Source: JARKQH01 sp964631605 | GTDB lineage: Bacteria > Verrucomicrobiota > Verrucomicrobiia > Limisphaerales > UBA8199 | DNA length: 63,360 nt | Direction: 5' to 3' | Assembly: GCA_964631605.1 (NCBI GenBank) | Contig: CAZVYG010000021.1 | Coordinates: 1 to 63,360 of the forward strand | In this document: positions 26,007 through 34,332 of the stretch, piece after piece | How the letters are laid out: every line of letters begins with the position of its first letter | How positions within the stretch are numbered: position 1 is the first letter of the stretch | Notes under the pieces: model-generated | The model's database searches: none | Told to the model about the DNA's origin: nothing | What the model saw: the letters and a program-made list of their open reading frames with translations, nothing else | Program-made: the position numbers and the translations under genes

Positions 26007-27014
26007 TCAGCCCCCTGGCAGGACCCCCTGTCCGCAACCGACGGTGTACTCGTTCAGGAGTCGCAGGTAAAGGCGGTATTGCTCGAGCGAAACGCCCGGT
26101 GGTGTCTGATGATCCACGCTGGGGATGAANNNNNNNNNNGGCACGAGGCGCTCGAATTCGGCGCGCATCGCGGCTTCGCCGCGGTTCATGGTCATCTTGT
26201 CGAAGTGCCCGACCATCAGCAGGCGCGGGAATTGCCGGCGAAGCTTAAGTCCGTCCACGCCCGCCTGGCGCTCGAGTGGCAGTACACCTGGCACGCCCAG
26301 CGCCTCGAGCCAGGGCACGAGCAGGGTGACGTCGCCGTCGGTGTCCATGAACAGCGGGACGGAGTGTTCCTGCAAGCGTGGAACGAGCTTTTGGTAGTAT
26401 GGCGCAACAAACTCGTCAAATGTCCGGCGCGAGATCATCGGCCCGTGATTGTAGCTCATGTCCTCGGCGATGGTCATGAAGGTCGGCACACAGACGGAGA
26501 AGATTTGGTCGAGCAGACGGAGGTTGAACTCCAGCAGGTCCTGGTTGATCCGGTGCAGCAACTCCGGTTGGTCCGCGAAAGCAAACATCAGTTTCTCAAA
26601 GCCCATGAGGGTCCGGGGAAACCAGAAGAAACCCTCGAGGGTGGCCCAAACCACGGCGTCGCCACGCCGCTGCCGCTCGGCCCACGCCGCCATGCTGGCA
26701 ATGGCGCGGCTGTGGTCCGGGAACAACTGCGGCCGAATGCGAAGATAATCGTCCATGTTCGAGACGATTCCCTCGACGTGATGCTGCGTGGCTTCGATGG
26801 TCGGGTCGGTGGTGCTGAACCAGAATTGCTGGTAGGGATCGAGCCCGAATTGCTGGGCGATGTCGAAGACCTGGCCAAACTTCAGCTCGAGCGGCAGGCC
26901 CTCGCGGTGCCAGCGGGCGATGGTTTCGTCCCACCACATCGCCCATTCCCAGCGCGGCAGCCGGTCCACCGGTTGGAAGTTCATCACCGCCCGGAAACGC
27001 TCAACATGATTCAT
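26007..27014 (-). CDS. Uroporphyrinogen decarboxylase-fold protein (interrupted by an assembly gap)
   Basis: 335 codons as assembled, with ten Ns inside it near codon 294 in what should be a short loop. Sequence on both sides is in one frame, so the gene is probably intact in the organism, but several residues are unknown. Family features are MNHVERFRAVMNFQPVDRLPRWEWAMWWD, AEDMSYNHGPMISRRTFDEFVAPYYQKL, FMDTDGDVTLLVPWLEALGV and FIPSVDHQTPPGVSLEQYRLYLRLL. This is the URO-D/cobalamin-methyltransferase-like group found next to glycosidase genes in this phylum, not haem biosynthesis HemE. Its substrate is unknown. An operator-like palindrome lies 308 bases upstream. Confidence 0.82.
   Translation of the reverse strand: MNHVERFRAVMNFQPVDRLPRWEWAMWWDETIARWHREGLPLELKFGQVFDIAQQFGLDPYQQFWFSTTDPTIEATQHHVEGIVSNMDDYLRIRPQLFPDHSRAIASMAAWAERQRRGDAVVWATLEGFFWFPRTLMGFEKLMFAFADQPELLHRINQDLLEFNLRLLDQIFSVCVPTFMTIAEDMSYNHGPMISRRTFDEFVAPYYQKLVPRLQEHSVPLFMDTDGDVTLLVPWLEALGVPGVLPLERQAGVDGLKLRRQFPRLLMVGHFDKMTMNRGEAAMRAEFERLVXXXXFIPSVDHQTPPGVSLEQYRLYLRLLNEYTVGCGQGVLPGG
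26130..26139. other. Assembly gap (10 N) inside the URO-D-fold gene
   Basis: Exactly ten Ns. The flanking reading frames happen to agree, but the actual number of missing bases is not known. Confidence 0.99.
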
Positions 27015-27321
27015 AAATTCTAGGTTCGTTGGGGCCGCGCCAGAACCCCCGTGGCGGCCCCGCGCCGGAGGTCAGCCGACCAGGGCCACCTCCCTGTCCC
27101 ACAGGCTGCCAGACTTCTGAATCTTGGATGCCATTTGTCCCGCACCAACTGCGCAGTGATGGGCCGGCCCGTGCGCGTGCCAGTTCTCCACGAACTTCGG
27201 TGCACCAATGGTGAAGCGGCTGCGGCCTGGCCAACAGTTTCGTCCCCGGCATTGGCAGCGGCGCGGCACACAATAAACTCGCATCATCAGAAACTTCTAC
27301 CCGCAATGCCAATCGCAGGAA

Positions 27322-27341
27322 AGTCCCCTGATTTGAGGACA
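27322..27341. promoter_or_regulatory. Operator-like palindrome, TGTCCTC type
   Basis: On the minus strand it reads TGTCCTCAAATCAGGGGACT. The match to the site at 19111 extends beyond the palindrome (GGTGCYT before it, TYCMTGC after it). It is 308 bases upstream of the URO-D-fold/glycosidase pair and on their strand. Confidence 0.5.
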
Positions 27342-27670
27342 AGCACCGGCCGGGGCCTTGGCCTGCCCTTGGATGCCCGATGAGAAGTATGGGCGCAGCG
27401 GCAGCGTCTGACCAGGCCGACCAGCCTTGTTGAGAAATCCGGCTTTACGTGGCCCGCCGAGCCTGCGCGAGCGGGGCGGGCAATACGTGCTCGGAATTCC
27501 ACGACATCGGCTGCTGGTTGTTTGATGCGGATCCCGTGAGGGTGGCGGGAGGTGGTTGAAGCGAAGGCTGCGCTCTTGTTCCCCCGCTTCGGCGGGGGAG
27601 ATCTTGGCCCCGGGTTGAGGGGAGGCTTCCGTGACGCCGAAGCCGACGGGGCCGCCACGCCTCGTTATTC

Positions 27671-27694
27671 GTAGCAGCGGACGTCAGTCCGCTC
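27671..27694 (+). repeat. REP-like hairpin with 5' GTAG
   Basis: GTAG is followed by a hairpin (AGCGGAC, loop GTCA, GTCCGCT). The 5' GTAG tetranucleotide next to a stem-loop is the hallmark of REP elements mobilised by RAYT (TnpA-REP) transposases. It forms an inverted pair with the element at 27766. Confidence 0.6.
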
Positions 27695-27765
27695 AAACTT
27701 TTCCTTCCGCGCGCACGGCTAAGAACCCGCGCCCGGCTGGGAACTCACGCCAGAGCAGGAAGAAT

Positions 27766-27789
27766 GATCCGACTTACGTCGGATGCTAC
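27766..27789 (-). repeat. REP-like hairpin, inverted partner
   Basis: On the minus strand it reads GTAGC, then ATCCGAC, GTAA, GTCGGAT. It has the same layout as the element at 27671 in the opposite orientation, 71 bases away, making a REPIN-like unit of 119 bases. Confidence 0.6.
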
Positions 27790-27932
27790 ATTTCTCGGCT
27801 GCCGCCAAGGGAAAAGCCTTGGGACCAGAATCGAAAACATCAAGGCCGTCGGAATCCTCGGCTCACGCGGCAGCCGGACCGTTAGGGTCACTGCCACGCT
27901 GAACAGCGGCATCATCGCCTCTGAAAATCTAA

Positions 27933-27962
27933 TGGTTGAAAATCCACCACAATGTGGTTGAA
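27933..27962. promoter_or_regulatory. Repeats upstream of the DUF4143 ATPase
   Basis: TGGTTGAA occurs at 27933-27940 and again at 27955-27962, 22 bases apart (two helical turns). The second copy overlaps the palindrome ACCACAATGTGGT at 27946-27958. The block ends 8 bases before the ATPase start, so it could be an operator or an initiation-blocking hairpin. Confidence 0.4.
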
Positions 27963-27970
27963 TATCTGCC

Positions 27971-29227
27971 ATGAAACGGCGCAATCTCACGCCTCACATC
28001 CTGGCCGCATTGCGGGACACGCCGGTCGTGTATCTGCAAGGTCCGCGTCAGTCTGGCAAATCCACGCTGGTGCAAGCGCTGGGGGATAACGGTTACGACG
28101 CGGAGTATTTCACGCTGGACGAGGCCGCGACGCTGGCGGCGGCGCAGAGCGACCCCGACGGCTTTGTCACCGGATTGCCGGAGCGCGTGATTCTCGACGA
28201 AGTGCAGCGCGTGCCGGAATTGTTCCGCGCCATCAAGCGCAGCGTGGACGCGAAACGGAAACCGGGCCGTTTTCTTCTGACTGGCTCGGCACGGGCACTC
28301 GTGTTGCCCACCCTTTCGGAGTCGCTGGCCGGGCGGATGGAGGTGCTGACGCTCTGGCCGTTCTCCCAAGGCGAAATCGCCGGACGTCGTGAAGGTTTCG
28401 TGGACGCCTGCTTCGCGCGCGAGTTCAAACCCGGCGGGTTTCGCGACACCGGCTGGTCGTCGTTGGCGGAGCGCATCGCGACCGGCGGCTATCCCGAGGT
28501 GTTGACGCGGACGGAGGCGGCCCGGCGGCAGGCGTGGTTTGGTTCTTACATCACGACCATCCTCGAAAGGGATGTGCGTGACCTGGCCAACATCACGGGT
28601 CTGCGCGATCTTCCGCGCCTGCTGCGGCTGGCGGCTTCGCGGGCGACGGGCGTGCTGAACTTCGCCGACCTGTCGCGTGATGCCGCGATGCCGCAGACCA
28701 CGCTGCAACGCTATTGGGCGCTGTTCGAGGCGACGTTTTTGGTGCGCGCGTTGCCGCCGTGGCACGCTAACCTTGGGCTTCGGCTGGTGAAGACGCCGAA
28801 GGTGCTGCTCGGGGACACGGGATTGCTTTGTCACCTGCTCGGGTTGGATGCGGCGCGGTTGCGGGCGGATGACCTGATGGTGGGCGCGGCATTGGAATGT
28901 TTTGTGGCGGGCGAATTGACGAAGCAAATCTCCTGGAGCGCAACACGCCCCGGTCTATTCCACTACCGCACGCATACCCAGCAGGAGGTGGACTTCGTGC
29001 TGGAGGACGCGCGCGGACGATTGGTTGGCATCGAGGTAAAGAAAACAGCGAGCCCAACCAGTGGCGACTTCAAGGGTTTGCGACATTTCAGCGAGCAGAC
29101 CGGCAGGAAATTCCTGCGCGGCCTTCTGCTCTACACCGGTTCGACCAGCCTGGCTTTTGGACCAAACCTTCACGCCCTGCCCGTCAGCGCGCTTTGGCAA
29201 CTTGACGCCAAACTGGCCGGGCCTTGA
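27971..29227 (+). CDS. AAA_14/DUF4143 ATPase
   Basis: 418 residues. The N-terminal P-loop ATPase has Walker A GPRQSGKST and Walker B ERVILDEVQ, with the sensor-like LLTGSARALVL. The middle is a winged-helix-like region (LPRLLRLAASRATGVLNFADLSRDAAMPQTTLQRYWALFEATFLV). The C-terminal DUF4143 part is PD-(D/E)XK-like, with QEVDFVLEDARGRLVGIEVKKTASP giving a plausible D-ExK active site. These proteins are common, sporadically distributed and proposed to be linked to mobile or toxin-antitoxin-like functions, but their role is not settled. It lies between REP-like repeats and a decayed ubiD fragment. Confidence 0.9.
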   Translation: MKRRNLTPHILAALRDTPVVYLQGPRQSGKSTLVQALGDNGYDAEYFTLDEAATLAAAQSDPDGFVTGLPERVILDEVQRVPELFRAIKRSVDAKRKPGRFLLTGSARALVLPTLSESLAGRMEVLTLWPFSQGEIAGRREGFVDACFAREFKPGGFRDTGWSSLAERIATGGYPEVLTRTEAARRQAWFGSYITTILERDVRDLANITGLRDLPRLLRLAASRATGVLNFADLSRDAAMPQTTLQRYWALFEATFLVRALPPWHANLGLRLVKTPKVLLGDTGLLCHLLGLDAARLRADDLMVGAALECFVAGELTKQISWSATRPGLFHYRTHTQQEVDFVLEDARGRLVGIEVKKTASPTSGDFKGLRHFSEQTGRKFLRGLLLYTGSTSLAFGPNLHALPVSALWQLDAKLAGP

Positions 29228-29240
29228 AAACACTTCGCCC

Positions 29241-29430
29241 GAGGTGAAAACCGTCCTGCCCAACGCGGACTACGTCATCGAAGGCGACGTTGACCCGACC
29301 GAGCCGATGCGCCTGTCTGCCGACAGGGGGGCGACGAAGGCCCGTTCGGCGACCACACCGGCTACTGCGCGTTGCCCGAGCCGCATTCCGTCTTCCACGT
29401 CACCGCCGGCAGCGTCACGTGCCGCACCTG
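29241..29430 (+). pseudogene. Decayed fragment of a UbiD-family decarboxylase
   Basis: Two pieces in different frames together read as a UbiD core. VKTVLPNADYVIEGDVDPTEPMRLS comes first. After a frame change at the six-G run at 29326-29331 comes GDEGPFGDHTGYCALPEPHSVFHVTAG. EGPFGDHTGY is the diagnostic UbiD block (prenyl-FMN-dependent decarboxylase). Homology stops abruptly on both sides, so only about 60 codons survive. It begins 14 bases after the DUF4143 ATPase stop. Confidence 0.7.
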
Positions 29431-30005
29431 GTTGGTGTCCGCGCTGACTCGCGCCGGCGCCGGCGTCGGCAACGGGGGCGGTGCCGGCGGCTCGGCGGCC
29501 CACACGGCTTCAGCCAACGCAGCCACCTGCGCCCAGACCTTGACTTTAAGCGCCAAAACCCGCCTCATCCCCGCATGCAAATGAATCCGGAGCACCTGTT
29601 CCGGCTCGGCACCCTTGCCGCAGGGGCCACGGTCTTCCTGCATGTGATTCTGCGCATATCCCCCGTCCGCCCGTTGCTCGTGATGGTCTTGGTGTCGTTT
29701 CGTACGACTGGCCACAAAAAGAACAAGCCGCGCGGCTTTGACCGCGGCCGACTTTCGAGTTAGGCTGTCGCTCGATCGTGGCGGCATGAACGGGTCCACC
29801 CATCCGATGACTTGCACTTGGCTTTTGTCAGGGTCGGATCATCCGGCGCTGATGAGGCGGCGCCGGGTCATCGGTTATCGGGTCCGTTTTGCCCTCAGCA
29901 GTAGCCGGCGGGCGTTGCGGTTCTGCTGTGCCGGCGCGGCGTCCGTCAAGGGTGCCGTCAGTCTGGATACGCCCGCCCGGAAGGGTGCGGTTTCTTGAAC
30001 TTGTT
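29431..30005. other. Intergenic region without a supported gene
   Basis: About 575 bases between the ubiD remnant and the methyltransferase. Short frames on both strands are present, but none shows a family, a signal sequence or a ribosome-binding site. It may contain further decayed DNA from the same event. Confidence 0.45.
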
Positions 30006-30998
30006 ATGTCTTCCGCAGCTTTTGTAACCGTGCATTGCAGCCAGTTTCCCGAGCGTGTCCGCGCCCAGCTCCTCGACTCGCTGCGCTCCAGACGCGTCAA
30101 TCCCAAGTTCCATTACGAAAGCTACAAGCAAACCCGCAAATGGCTGCGGCTTCATGAAGCCTTTTCCCCCTCGCGAACCGACCCCGACTGCGAGGCCATT
30201 TACGACGAGGCTTTCGAAGCGGTGTTGCAGGTCTTGCCGCCGGGACCCATTCACCTGGTCGGCCTCGGGTGTGGGGGTGGACAAAAGGACCTGCGACTGT
30301 TGCGCCGGTTGCGGCAGGCGGGGCGCGAGGCCGCCTACACGGCCGTGGATGTCAGCCTGCCGATGGTGTTGGTGGCCCGCGAGGCGGCGTTGGGCGAGGC
30401 GCCGGAGGAACGCTGCCACGCCCTGGTCTGCGACCTGGGCGCGGCCGATGCCGCGAGTCTGAATCAGGTCCTTGCCCGCGGGGAACGGGCGCCAGCGCAT
30501 CGCCTTCTCACCTTTTTCGGCATGATCCCCAATTTCGAGCCGTCGCAGATTCTGCCGCGGCTGGCCGGCCTGACGCGCCCCGAGGACACGCTGCTGTTCA
30601 GCGCCAACCTGGCACCCGGCGCCGATTACGCGGCAGGAACGCTCCAGGTTTTGCCTCAGTACGACAATGACCTCACTCGCGATTGGCTGATGGTTTTTCT
30701 CACGGACCTTGGCGTCGAGTCCGCCGACGGCCGCCTCCAATTTGGGATCGAGGAAGACCCGGCCAGCGGGCTGCGACGCATCACCGCGCGATTCGAGTTT
30801 GCGAGGCCGCGCGAAGTGTGGGTGGAGGATGAGGCCGTGCGGTTCGAGGCCGGCGCAAACGTCCGGTTGTTTTTCTCTTATCGTTATACTCCCGACCGGC
30901 TGGGCGAACACCTGGCCCGGAAGGGCCTGAAGATTCGGCAACAATGGGTGACTCGCACGGGGCAGGAAGGTGTCTTTCTGGTCCGGCGCGCGACCTGA
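30006..30998 (+). CDS. EgtD-like SAM-dependent methyltransferase
   Basis: About 330 residues; the ATG at 30006 (MSSAAFVTVH) is preferred over an upstream in-frame start whose lead is Arg/Pro-rich. It has the histidine-specific methyltransferase layout. An N-terminal substrate region (RRVNPKFHYESYKQTRKWLRLHEAF) leads to SAM-binding motif I (IHLVGLGCGGGQKDLRLLRRL) and TAVDVSLPMVLVA. LTFFGMIPNFEPSQILPRLAGLTRPEDTLLFSANLAPG follows, then a beta-strand-rich end. EgtD trimethylates histidine in ergothioneine synthesis, but no EgtB-like gene is adjacent and the EgtD substrate loop is not obvious, so the substrate may differ. Confidence 0.75.
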   Translation: MSSAAFVTVHCSQFPERVRAQLLDSLRSRRVNPKFHYESYKQTRKWLRLHEAFSPSRTDPDCEAIYDEAFEAVLQVLPPGPIHLVGLGCGGGQKDLRLLRRLRQAGREAAYTAVDVSLPMVLVAREAALGEAPEERCHALVCDLGAADAASLNQVLARGERAPAHRLLTFFGMIPNFEPSQILPRLAGLTRPEDTLLFSANLAPGADYAAGTLQVLPQYDNDLTRDWLMVFLTDLGVESADGRLQFGIEEDPASGLRRITARFEFARPREVWVEDEAVRFEAGANVRLFFSYRYTPDRLGEHLARKGLKIRQQWVTRTGQEGVFLVRRAT

Positions 30999-31079
30999 AG
31001 GGTGAACGGCCGGTGCGCCGCCGCCGCACGAGGTCAATAACCGCTGGCGATCAAGCGGCGACTGCGGGATAATCCGCCG

Positions 31080-31742
31080 GTGTTGAAATGGCTGAAGGTG
31101 TTCGTGGCGATTCTGCTGGCGCCGGTCTGCGTCGGCGGCGCGGCGGCGTTGTGGCGGGTGCTGGAGGCCAGCGGCGCGGCGGATACTTTTTGGGTGGCCT
31201 TTCTGGCCGGCGCAGCCTGCTGGCTGGTCATTTACCTGCTGCTGCCCAAACCCATGTGGGTGTACGTATTCGGCCACGAGCTGACCCACGCCATCTGGAC
31301 CTGGTTGATGGGCGGACGGGTCAAGAAGTTCAAAGCTACCGCCAGCGGCGGCCACGTGGTGGTGACCCGCAACAATTTTCTGATCGCGCTGGCGCCCTAT
31401 TTTTTTCCGCTCTACGCGGTGCTGGTGGCGCTGGTGTTCATGGGCGGCGACTGGCTCTGGAACTGGCGGGATTACCGGGTCTGGTTCCACCTGCTGCTCG
31501 GGGCGGCCTACGCCTTTCACGTCACCTTGACCTGGCACATCCTGAAGAATCACCAGTCGGACATCGCGGACCAGGGTTACCTTTTCTCCGCGGTGGTCAT
31601 CTTCCTTGGGAATTTGGTGGTCCTGCTGGTGGGCATTCCGTTGCTGACCGCCAGGACCGACCTGCTGACGGTGCTCCAGTGGTGGACCGCCGCAACGTTG
31701 GAGTTTGTGGGGATGGTGGCGCGGGCTGCCAGGGTCGGCTGA
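31080..31742 (+). CDS. M50-like integral membrane metalloprotease candidate
   Basis: 220 residues with about five membrane segments. A HELTH motif (residues 66-70) at the end of the second segment matches the HExxH zinc site of site-2 proteases. It is followed by GGRVKKFKATASGGHVVVTRNNFLIALAPYFFPLYAV, where the NxxPxxxxP-like segment of M50 enzymes would be expected. The start is a GTG at 31080; TTG at 31083 is an alternative. The stop lies 15 bases from the convergent ffh stop. It could instead be an inactive M50-fold protein because the second metal ligand is not certain. Confidence 0.6.
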   Translation: MLKWLKVFVAILLAPVCVGGAAALWRVLEASGAADTFWVAFLAGAACWLVIYLLLPKPMWVYVFGHELTHAIWTWLMGGRVKKFKATASGGHVVVTRNNFLIALAPYFFPLYAVLVALVFMGGDWLWNWRDYRVWFHLLLGAAYAFHVTLTWHILKNHQSDIADQGYLFSAVVIFLGNLVVLLVGIPLLTARTDLLTVLQWWTAATLEFVGMVARAARVG

Positions 31743-31757
31743 CCCACCCCAAGCCCG

Positions 31758-33092
31758 TTATCGTCCCATCATTCCGCCGCCCATGCGGGCCATCATTTTT
31801 TGAAATTTGCCCATCTTCTTCATCATTTGCTGCATTTGGGCAAACTTGTTGAGCATGGTGTTCAGCTCGGCGACGCTGACGCCGCTGCCCTTGGCAATCC
31901 GCTGGCGGCGGCGGGCATTGAGGATGTGCGGGTTGAGGCGTTCCTGGGGCGTCATGCCGCAAATCATGGCCTCCATGTGGCGAAACTCCTTTTCCTGCCG
32001 GCTCAGGTCGGCGCCTTTAATCGCTTCGGCGCCGCCCGGAAGCATTTTGACAATGGACTCGAGCGGCCCGAGCTTTTTCATCTGCCGCAGTTGGTCGAGA
32101 AAATCCACCAGGGTGAACTGGCCCTTGCGCATCTTCTCCTCGAGCCGCAAGGCCTCGTCCATGTCCACCGCTTCGGCCGCCTTTTCCACCAGGCTGACCA
32201 CGTCGCCCATCCCGAGGATGCGCGAGGCCATGCGCTCGGGATGGAACGGTTCGAAGTCCTCGAGTTTTTCGCCAACGCCCACGAACTTGATCGGCTTGCC
32301 GGTGACGGCTTTCATGCTCAGGGCCGCCCCCCCGCGCGCGTCGCCGTCCAGCTTGGTCAGGATGCAGCCGGTGATGTTCAGCGCCTGGTCAAAATGCGTG
32401 GCCACATTCACGGCTTCCTGGCCGGTGGCGGCGTCCAGGACCAGCAGGGTTTCCTGCGGCTTCACCAGGTCGCGGAGCCGGACCAGCTCCTGGACCAGCG
32501 GCTCGTCAATCTGCAGCCGGCCCGCGGTATCGAAAATGAGCGTGTTGCGGTTGGTCGCCCGGGCCTGTTCGAGCGCTTCCCGCGCGATCTTCAGCACGTC
32601 CTTTTCCCCCCGGCGGACGAAGACCGGCAACTGCACCTGCTGACCAAGTTTTTCCAACTGGTCCATGGCGGCGGGACGGTACACGTCCGCGGCCACCAGC
32701 AGCGGGGTGCGGCCCTGTTTGAGCAGCAGCCGCCCGAGCTTTCCGCTGGAGGTTGTCTTGCCGGACCCATGCAAGCCCACCATCAGCACGCAGCTTGGAT
32801 TGCCGCTGAGGTAAATGCCGGCGTGCGCCGCGCCGAGCAGCGCCACCAGTTCGTCATGAATGATCTTGACGATCTGCTGCCCCGGCTGAATGCTCTGGAT
32901 GACTTCCTGCCCGAGGGATTTGCTTTTGACCCGCTCAATGAAATCCCTGGCCACCTTGAAATTGACATCGGCCTCCAGCAACGCCAGGCGCACTTCACGC
33001 AGCGCCTCCCCCACATTGTCCTCGGAAATTTTCCCGAGGCCGCGCAGGTTTCGGAAGACGTTCTGGAGCTTGCCGCTTAACGAATCGAACAT
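31758..33092 (-). CDS. ffh: Signal recognition particle protein
   Basis: 444 residues, the SRP54 GTPase that delivers nascent membrane proteins to FtsY. The N domain (MFDSLSGKLQNVFRNLRGLGKISEDNV) precedes a complete G domain: G1 GLHGSGKTTSSGKLG, LLVAADVYRPAAMDQL, G3 DTAGRLQ, G4 TKLDGDARGGAAL and FVGVGEKLEDFEPFHP. The Met-rich M domain follows (MKKLGPLESIVKMLPG, RRRQRIAKGSGVSVAELN, a Met-rich tail ending GGGMMGR). Length and order are normal. It is a single gene facing the M50-like gene. Confidence 0.98.
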   Translation of the reverse strand: MFDSLSGKLQNVFRNLRGLGKISEDNVGEALREVRLALLEADVNFKVARDFIERVKSKSLGQEVIQSIQPGQQIVKIIHDELVALLGAAHAGIYLSGNPSCVLMVGLHGSGKTTSSGKLGRLLLKQGRTPLLVAADVYRPAAMDQLEKLGQQVQLPVFVRRGEKDVLKIAREALEQARATNRNTLIFDTAGRLQIDEPLVQELVRLRDLVKPQETLLVLDAATGQEAVNVATHFDQALNITGCILTKLDGDARGGAALSMKAVTGKPIKFVGVGEKLEDFEPFHPERMASRILGMGDVVSLVEKAAEAVDMDEALRLEEKMRKGQFTLVDFLDQLRQMKKLGPLESIVKMLPGGAEAIKGADLSRQEKEFRHMEAMICGMTPQERLNPHILNARRRQRIAKGSGVSVAELNTMLNKFAQMQQMMKKMGKFQKMMARMGGGMMGR

Positions 33093-33247
33093 TGAGTTAA
33101 ACTAGGACACCGCGTTCGGGTTGACAAGGGCGGGGCTTGCTGCTTAAACTGCCGGTGCGCACTGGGAAAAGCGGTGCGCGAGTGGCGGGTTGCGCCGACC
33201 GGATGTTCAAACCGGCATCGTGGCCGCGTGTCCGCCGCCTGTCTCGT

Positions 33248-33333
33248 GGTAGGTTACCCAAGCGGTCAACGGGGGCAGACTGTAAATCTGCTGGCTTACG
33301 CCTTCGATGGTTCGAATCCATCACCTACCACCA
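33248..33333 (+). tRNA. tRNA-Tyr (GTA)
   Basis: 86 bases including an encoded CCA. Acceptor GGTAGGT (33248-33254) pairs with ACCTACC (33323-33329). The anticodon stem is GCAGA/TCTGC with loop CTGTAAA and anticodon GTA at 33282-33284. The T arm is GATGG-TTCGAAT-CCATC. The long variable arm makes it a class II tRNA, as expected for bacterial tRNA-Tyr. It is isolated between ffh and the DUF4239 gene. Confidence 0.97.
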
Positions 33334-33530
33334 CCCTCCCGCCTCTTCGCCTTCAAGGGGATGCGGCCGTGCGCCCAATCCCTCAGCGCCGGCACCGTGG
33401 AATACGCTTGCCGCCCCTCGAGAGAGGCGTAGGCTCTGGTTCGTGCCCCGGATCCTGCGGCGGCTTGCCGCCCGCTGCCATGGCTGCATAAAACAAGTTT
33501 AAACCCGGCCGTGATCATGACGAGAGAAAG

Positions 33531-34289
33531 ATGATGAACACGATCCTGATAGCCATTATCATCTCCGCCTGCCTGATCAGCGTGGTTCTGCTTGGGATGC
33601 GGCTTCGACTCCTGTTGCCCGAAAACCAAATGACTCCGGACACCAAGGATACCGTGAAGTTGGCGATGGGCCTGGTGGCCACCATGACGGCGCTCCTATT
33701 GGGATTGCTGGTATCCTCGGCCAAGAGCGCTTACGATACCACGCGAGACGAAGTCATCGCGATGGCCGCCAAGGTGAGTTATCTCGACGGCCTTCTGACC
33801 GCTTACGGGGCGGAAGCTTCCAACGCTCGCGCCTTGCTACGTGCCGGCATCGAGACTGCGGTGCGGGGCATGTGGCCGGAGAGAAGGGCTGAGGGGGTTC
33901 GGCTGGCTCCCGACGCCCAAACCGGCCATGCGCTTTACACGGCGATTCAGGAACTCACACCCCAGGACGAGCTCCAGCGCGGCCTCAAGGCGCAAGCGGC
34001 CGGCCTGGCCGTCGAACTCCGCCAGCTTCGCTACCTCCTCCTTGTCCAATCGGTTTCATCCATTTCCAGACCGCTCCTGTGGGTCGTGGTTTCCTGGCTG
34101 CTGATGATTTTTCTAAGCTTCAGCGTGCTGGCGCCCTCCAACGCAACCGCCAGAGCCGCCTTGATCGCGGCCGCGCTTTCGGTCTCCGGCGCCATCTTCC
34201 TGATCCTCGAATTCGACCGGCCTTTTAGCGGCGTGATGCAGATTCCCAGCGACCCCATAAAGAACGCTGTGGGGCAAGTCCTGAAGTAA
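33531..34289 (+). CDS. DUF4239-type membrane protein
   Basis: 252 residues. Hydrophobic segments are at about 4-24 (ILIAIIISACLISVVLLGM), 45-63 (LAMGLVATMTALLLGLLVSSA), 180-200 (LLWVVVSWLLMIFLSFSVLA) and 208-228 (RAALIAAALSVSGAIFLIL). The SSAKSAYDTTRDEVIAMAAKVSYLDGLLTAYG region and FDRPFSGVMQIPSDPI near the end are family features of DUF4239, distantly bestrophin-like. Function unknown. The ATG follows GAGAAAG, a modest ribosome-binding site. Convergent with the GH43-like gene, 43 bases between stops. Confidence 0.78.
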   Translation: MMNTILIAIIISACLISVVLLGMRLRLLLPENQMTPDTKDTVKLAMGLVATMTALLLGLLVSSAKSAYDTTRDEVIAMAAKVSYLDGLLTAYGAEASNARALLRAGIETAVRGMWPERRAEGVRLAPDAQTGHALYTAIQELTPQDELQRGLKAQAAGLAVELRQLRYLLLVQSVSSISRPLLWVVVSWLLMIFLSFSVLAPSNATARAALIAAALSVSGAIFLILEFDRPFSGVMQIPSDPIKNAVGQVLK

Positions 34290-34332
34290 AGTAAAGGCAG
34301 GGAAAAGGACGAGGTGACGTCTCAGGCGCGTT

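Larger units (their letters stand above)
27015..27970. other. Gene-poor accessory stretch with repeats
   Basis: About 950 bases without a supported gene. It contains the palindrome at 27322, a perfect UUCG-type hairpin at 27581-27598 (CCCCCGC-TTCG-GCGGGGG), a REP-like inverted pair at 27671 and 27766, and the operator-like repeats just before the DUF4143 ATPase. Short frames here are noise-like. Confidence 0.6.

Noticed and set aside
24328..26070. 580-codon plus-strand frame over the glycosidase gene
   Set aside because: Antisense shadow; the minus-strand protein has recognisable domains.
27581..27598. CCCCCGC-TTCG-GCGGGGG hairpin as a terminator
   Set aside because: No T-run on either strand and no gene ending nearby; described only as a hairpin in the intergenic stretch.
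31088..31852. 254-codon plus-strand frame overlapping the M50-like gene
   Set aside because: Gly/Arg-rich alternative frame; the other frame encodes membrane segments and HELTH.
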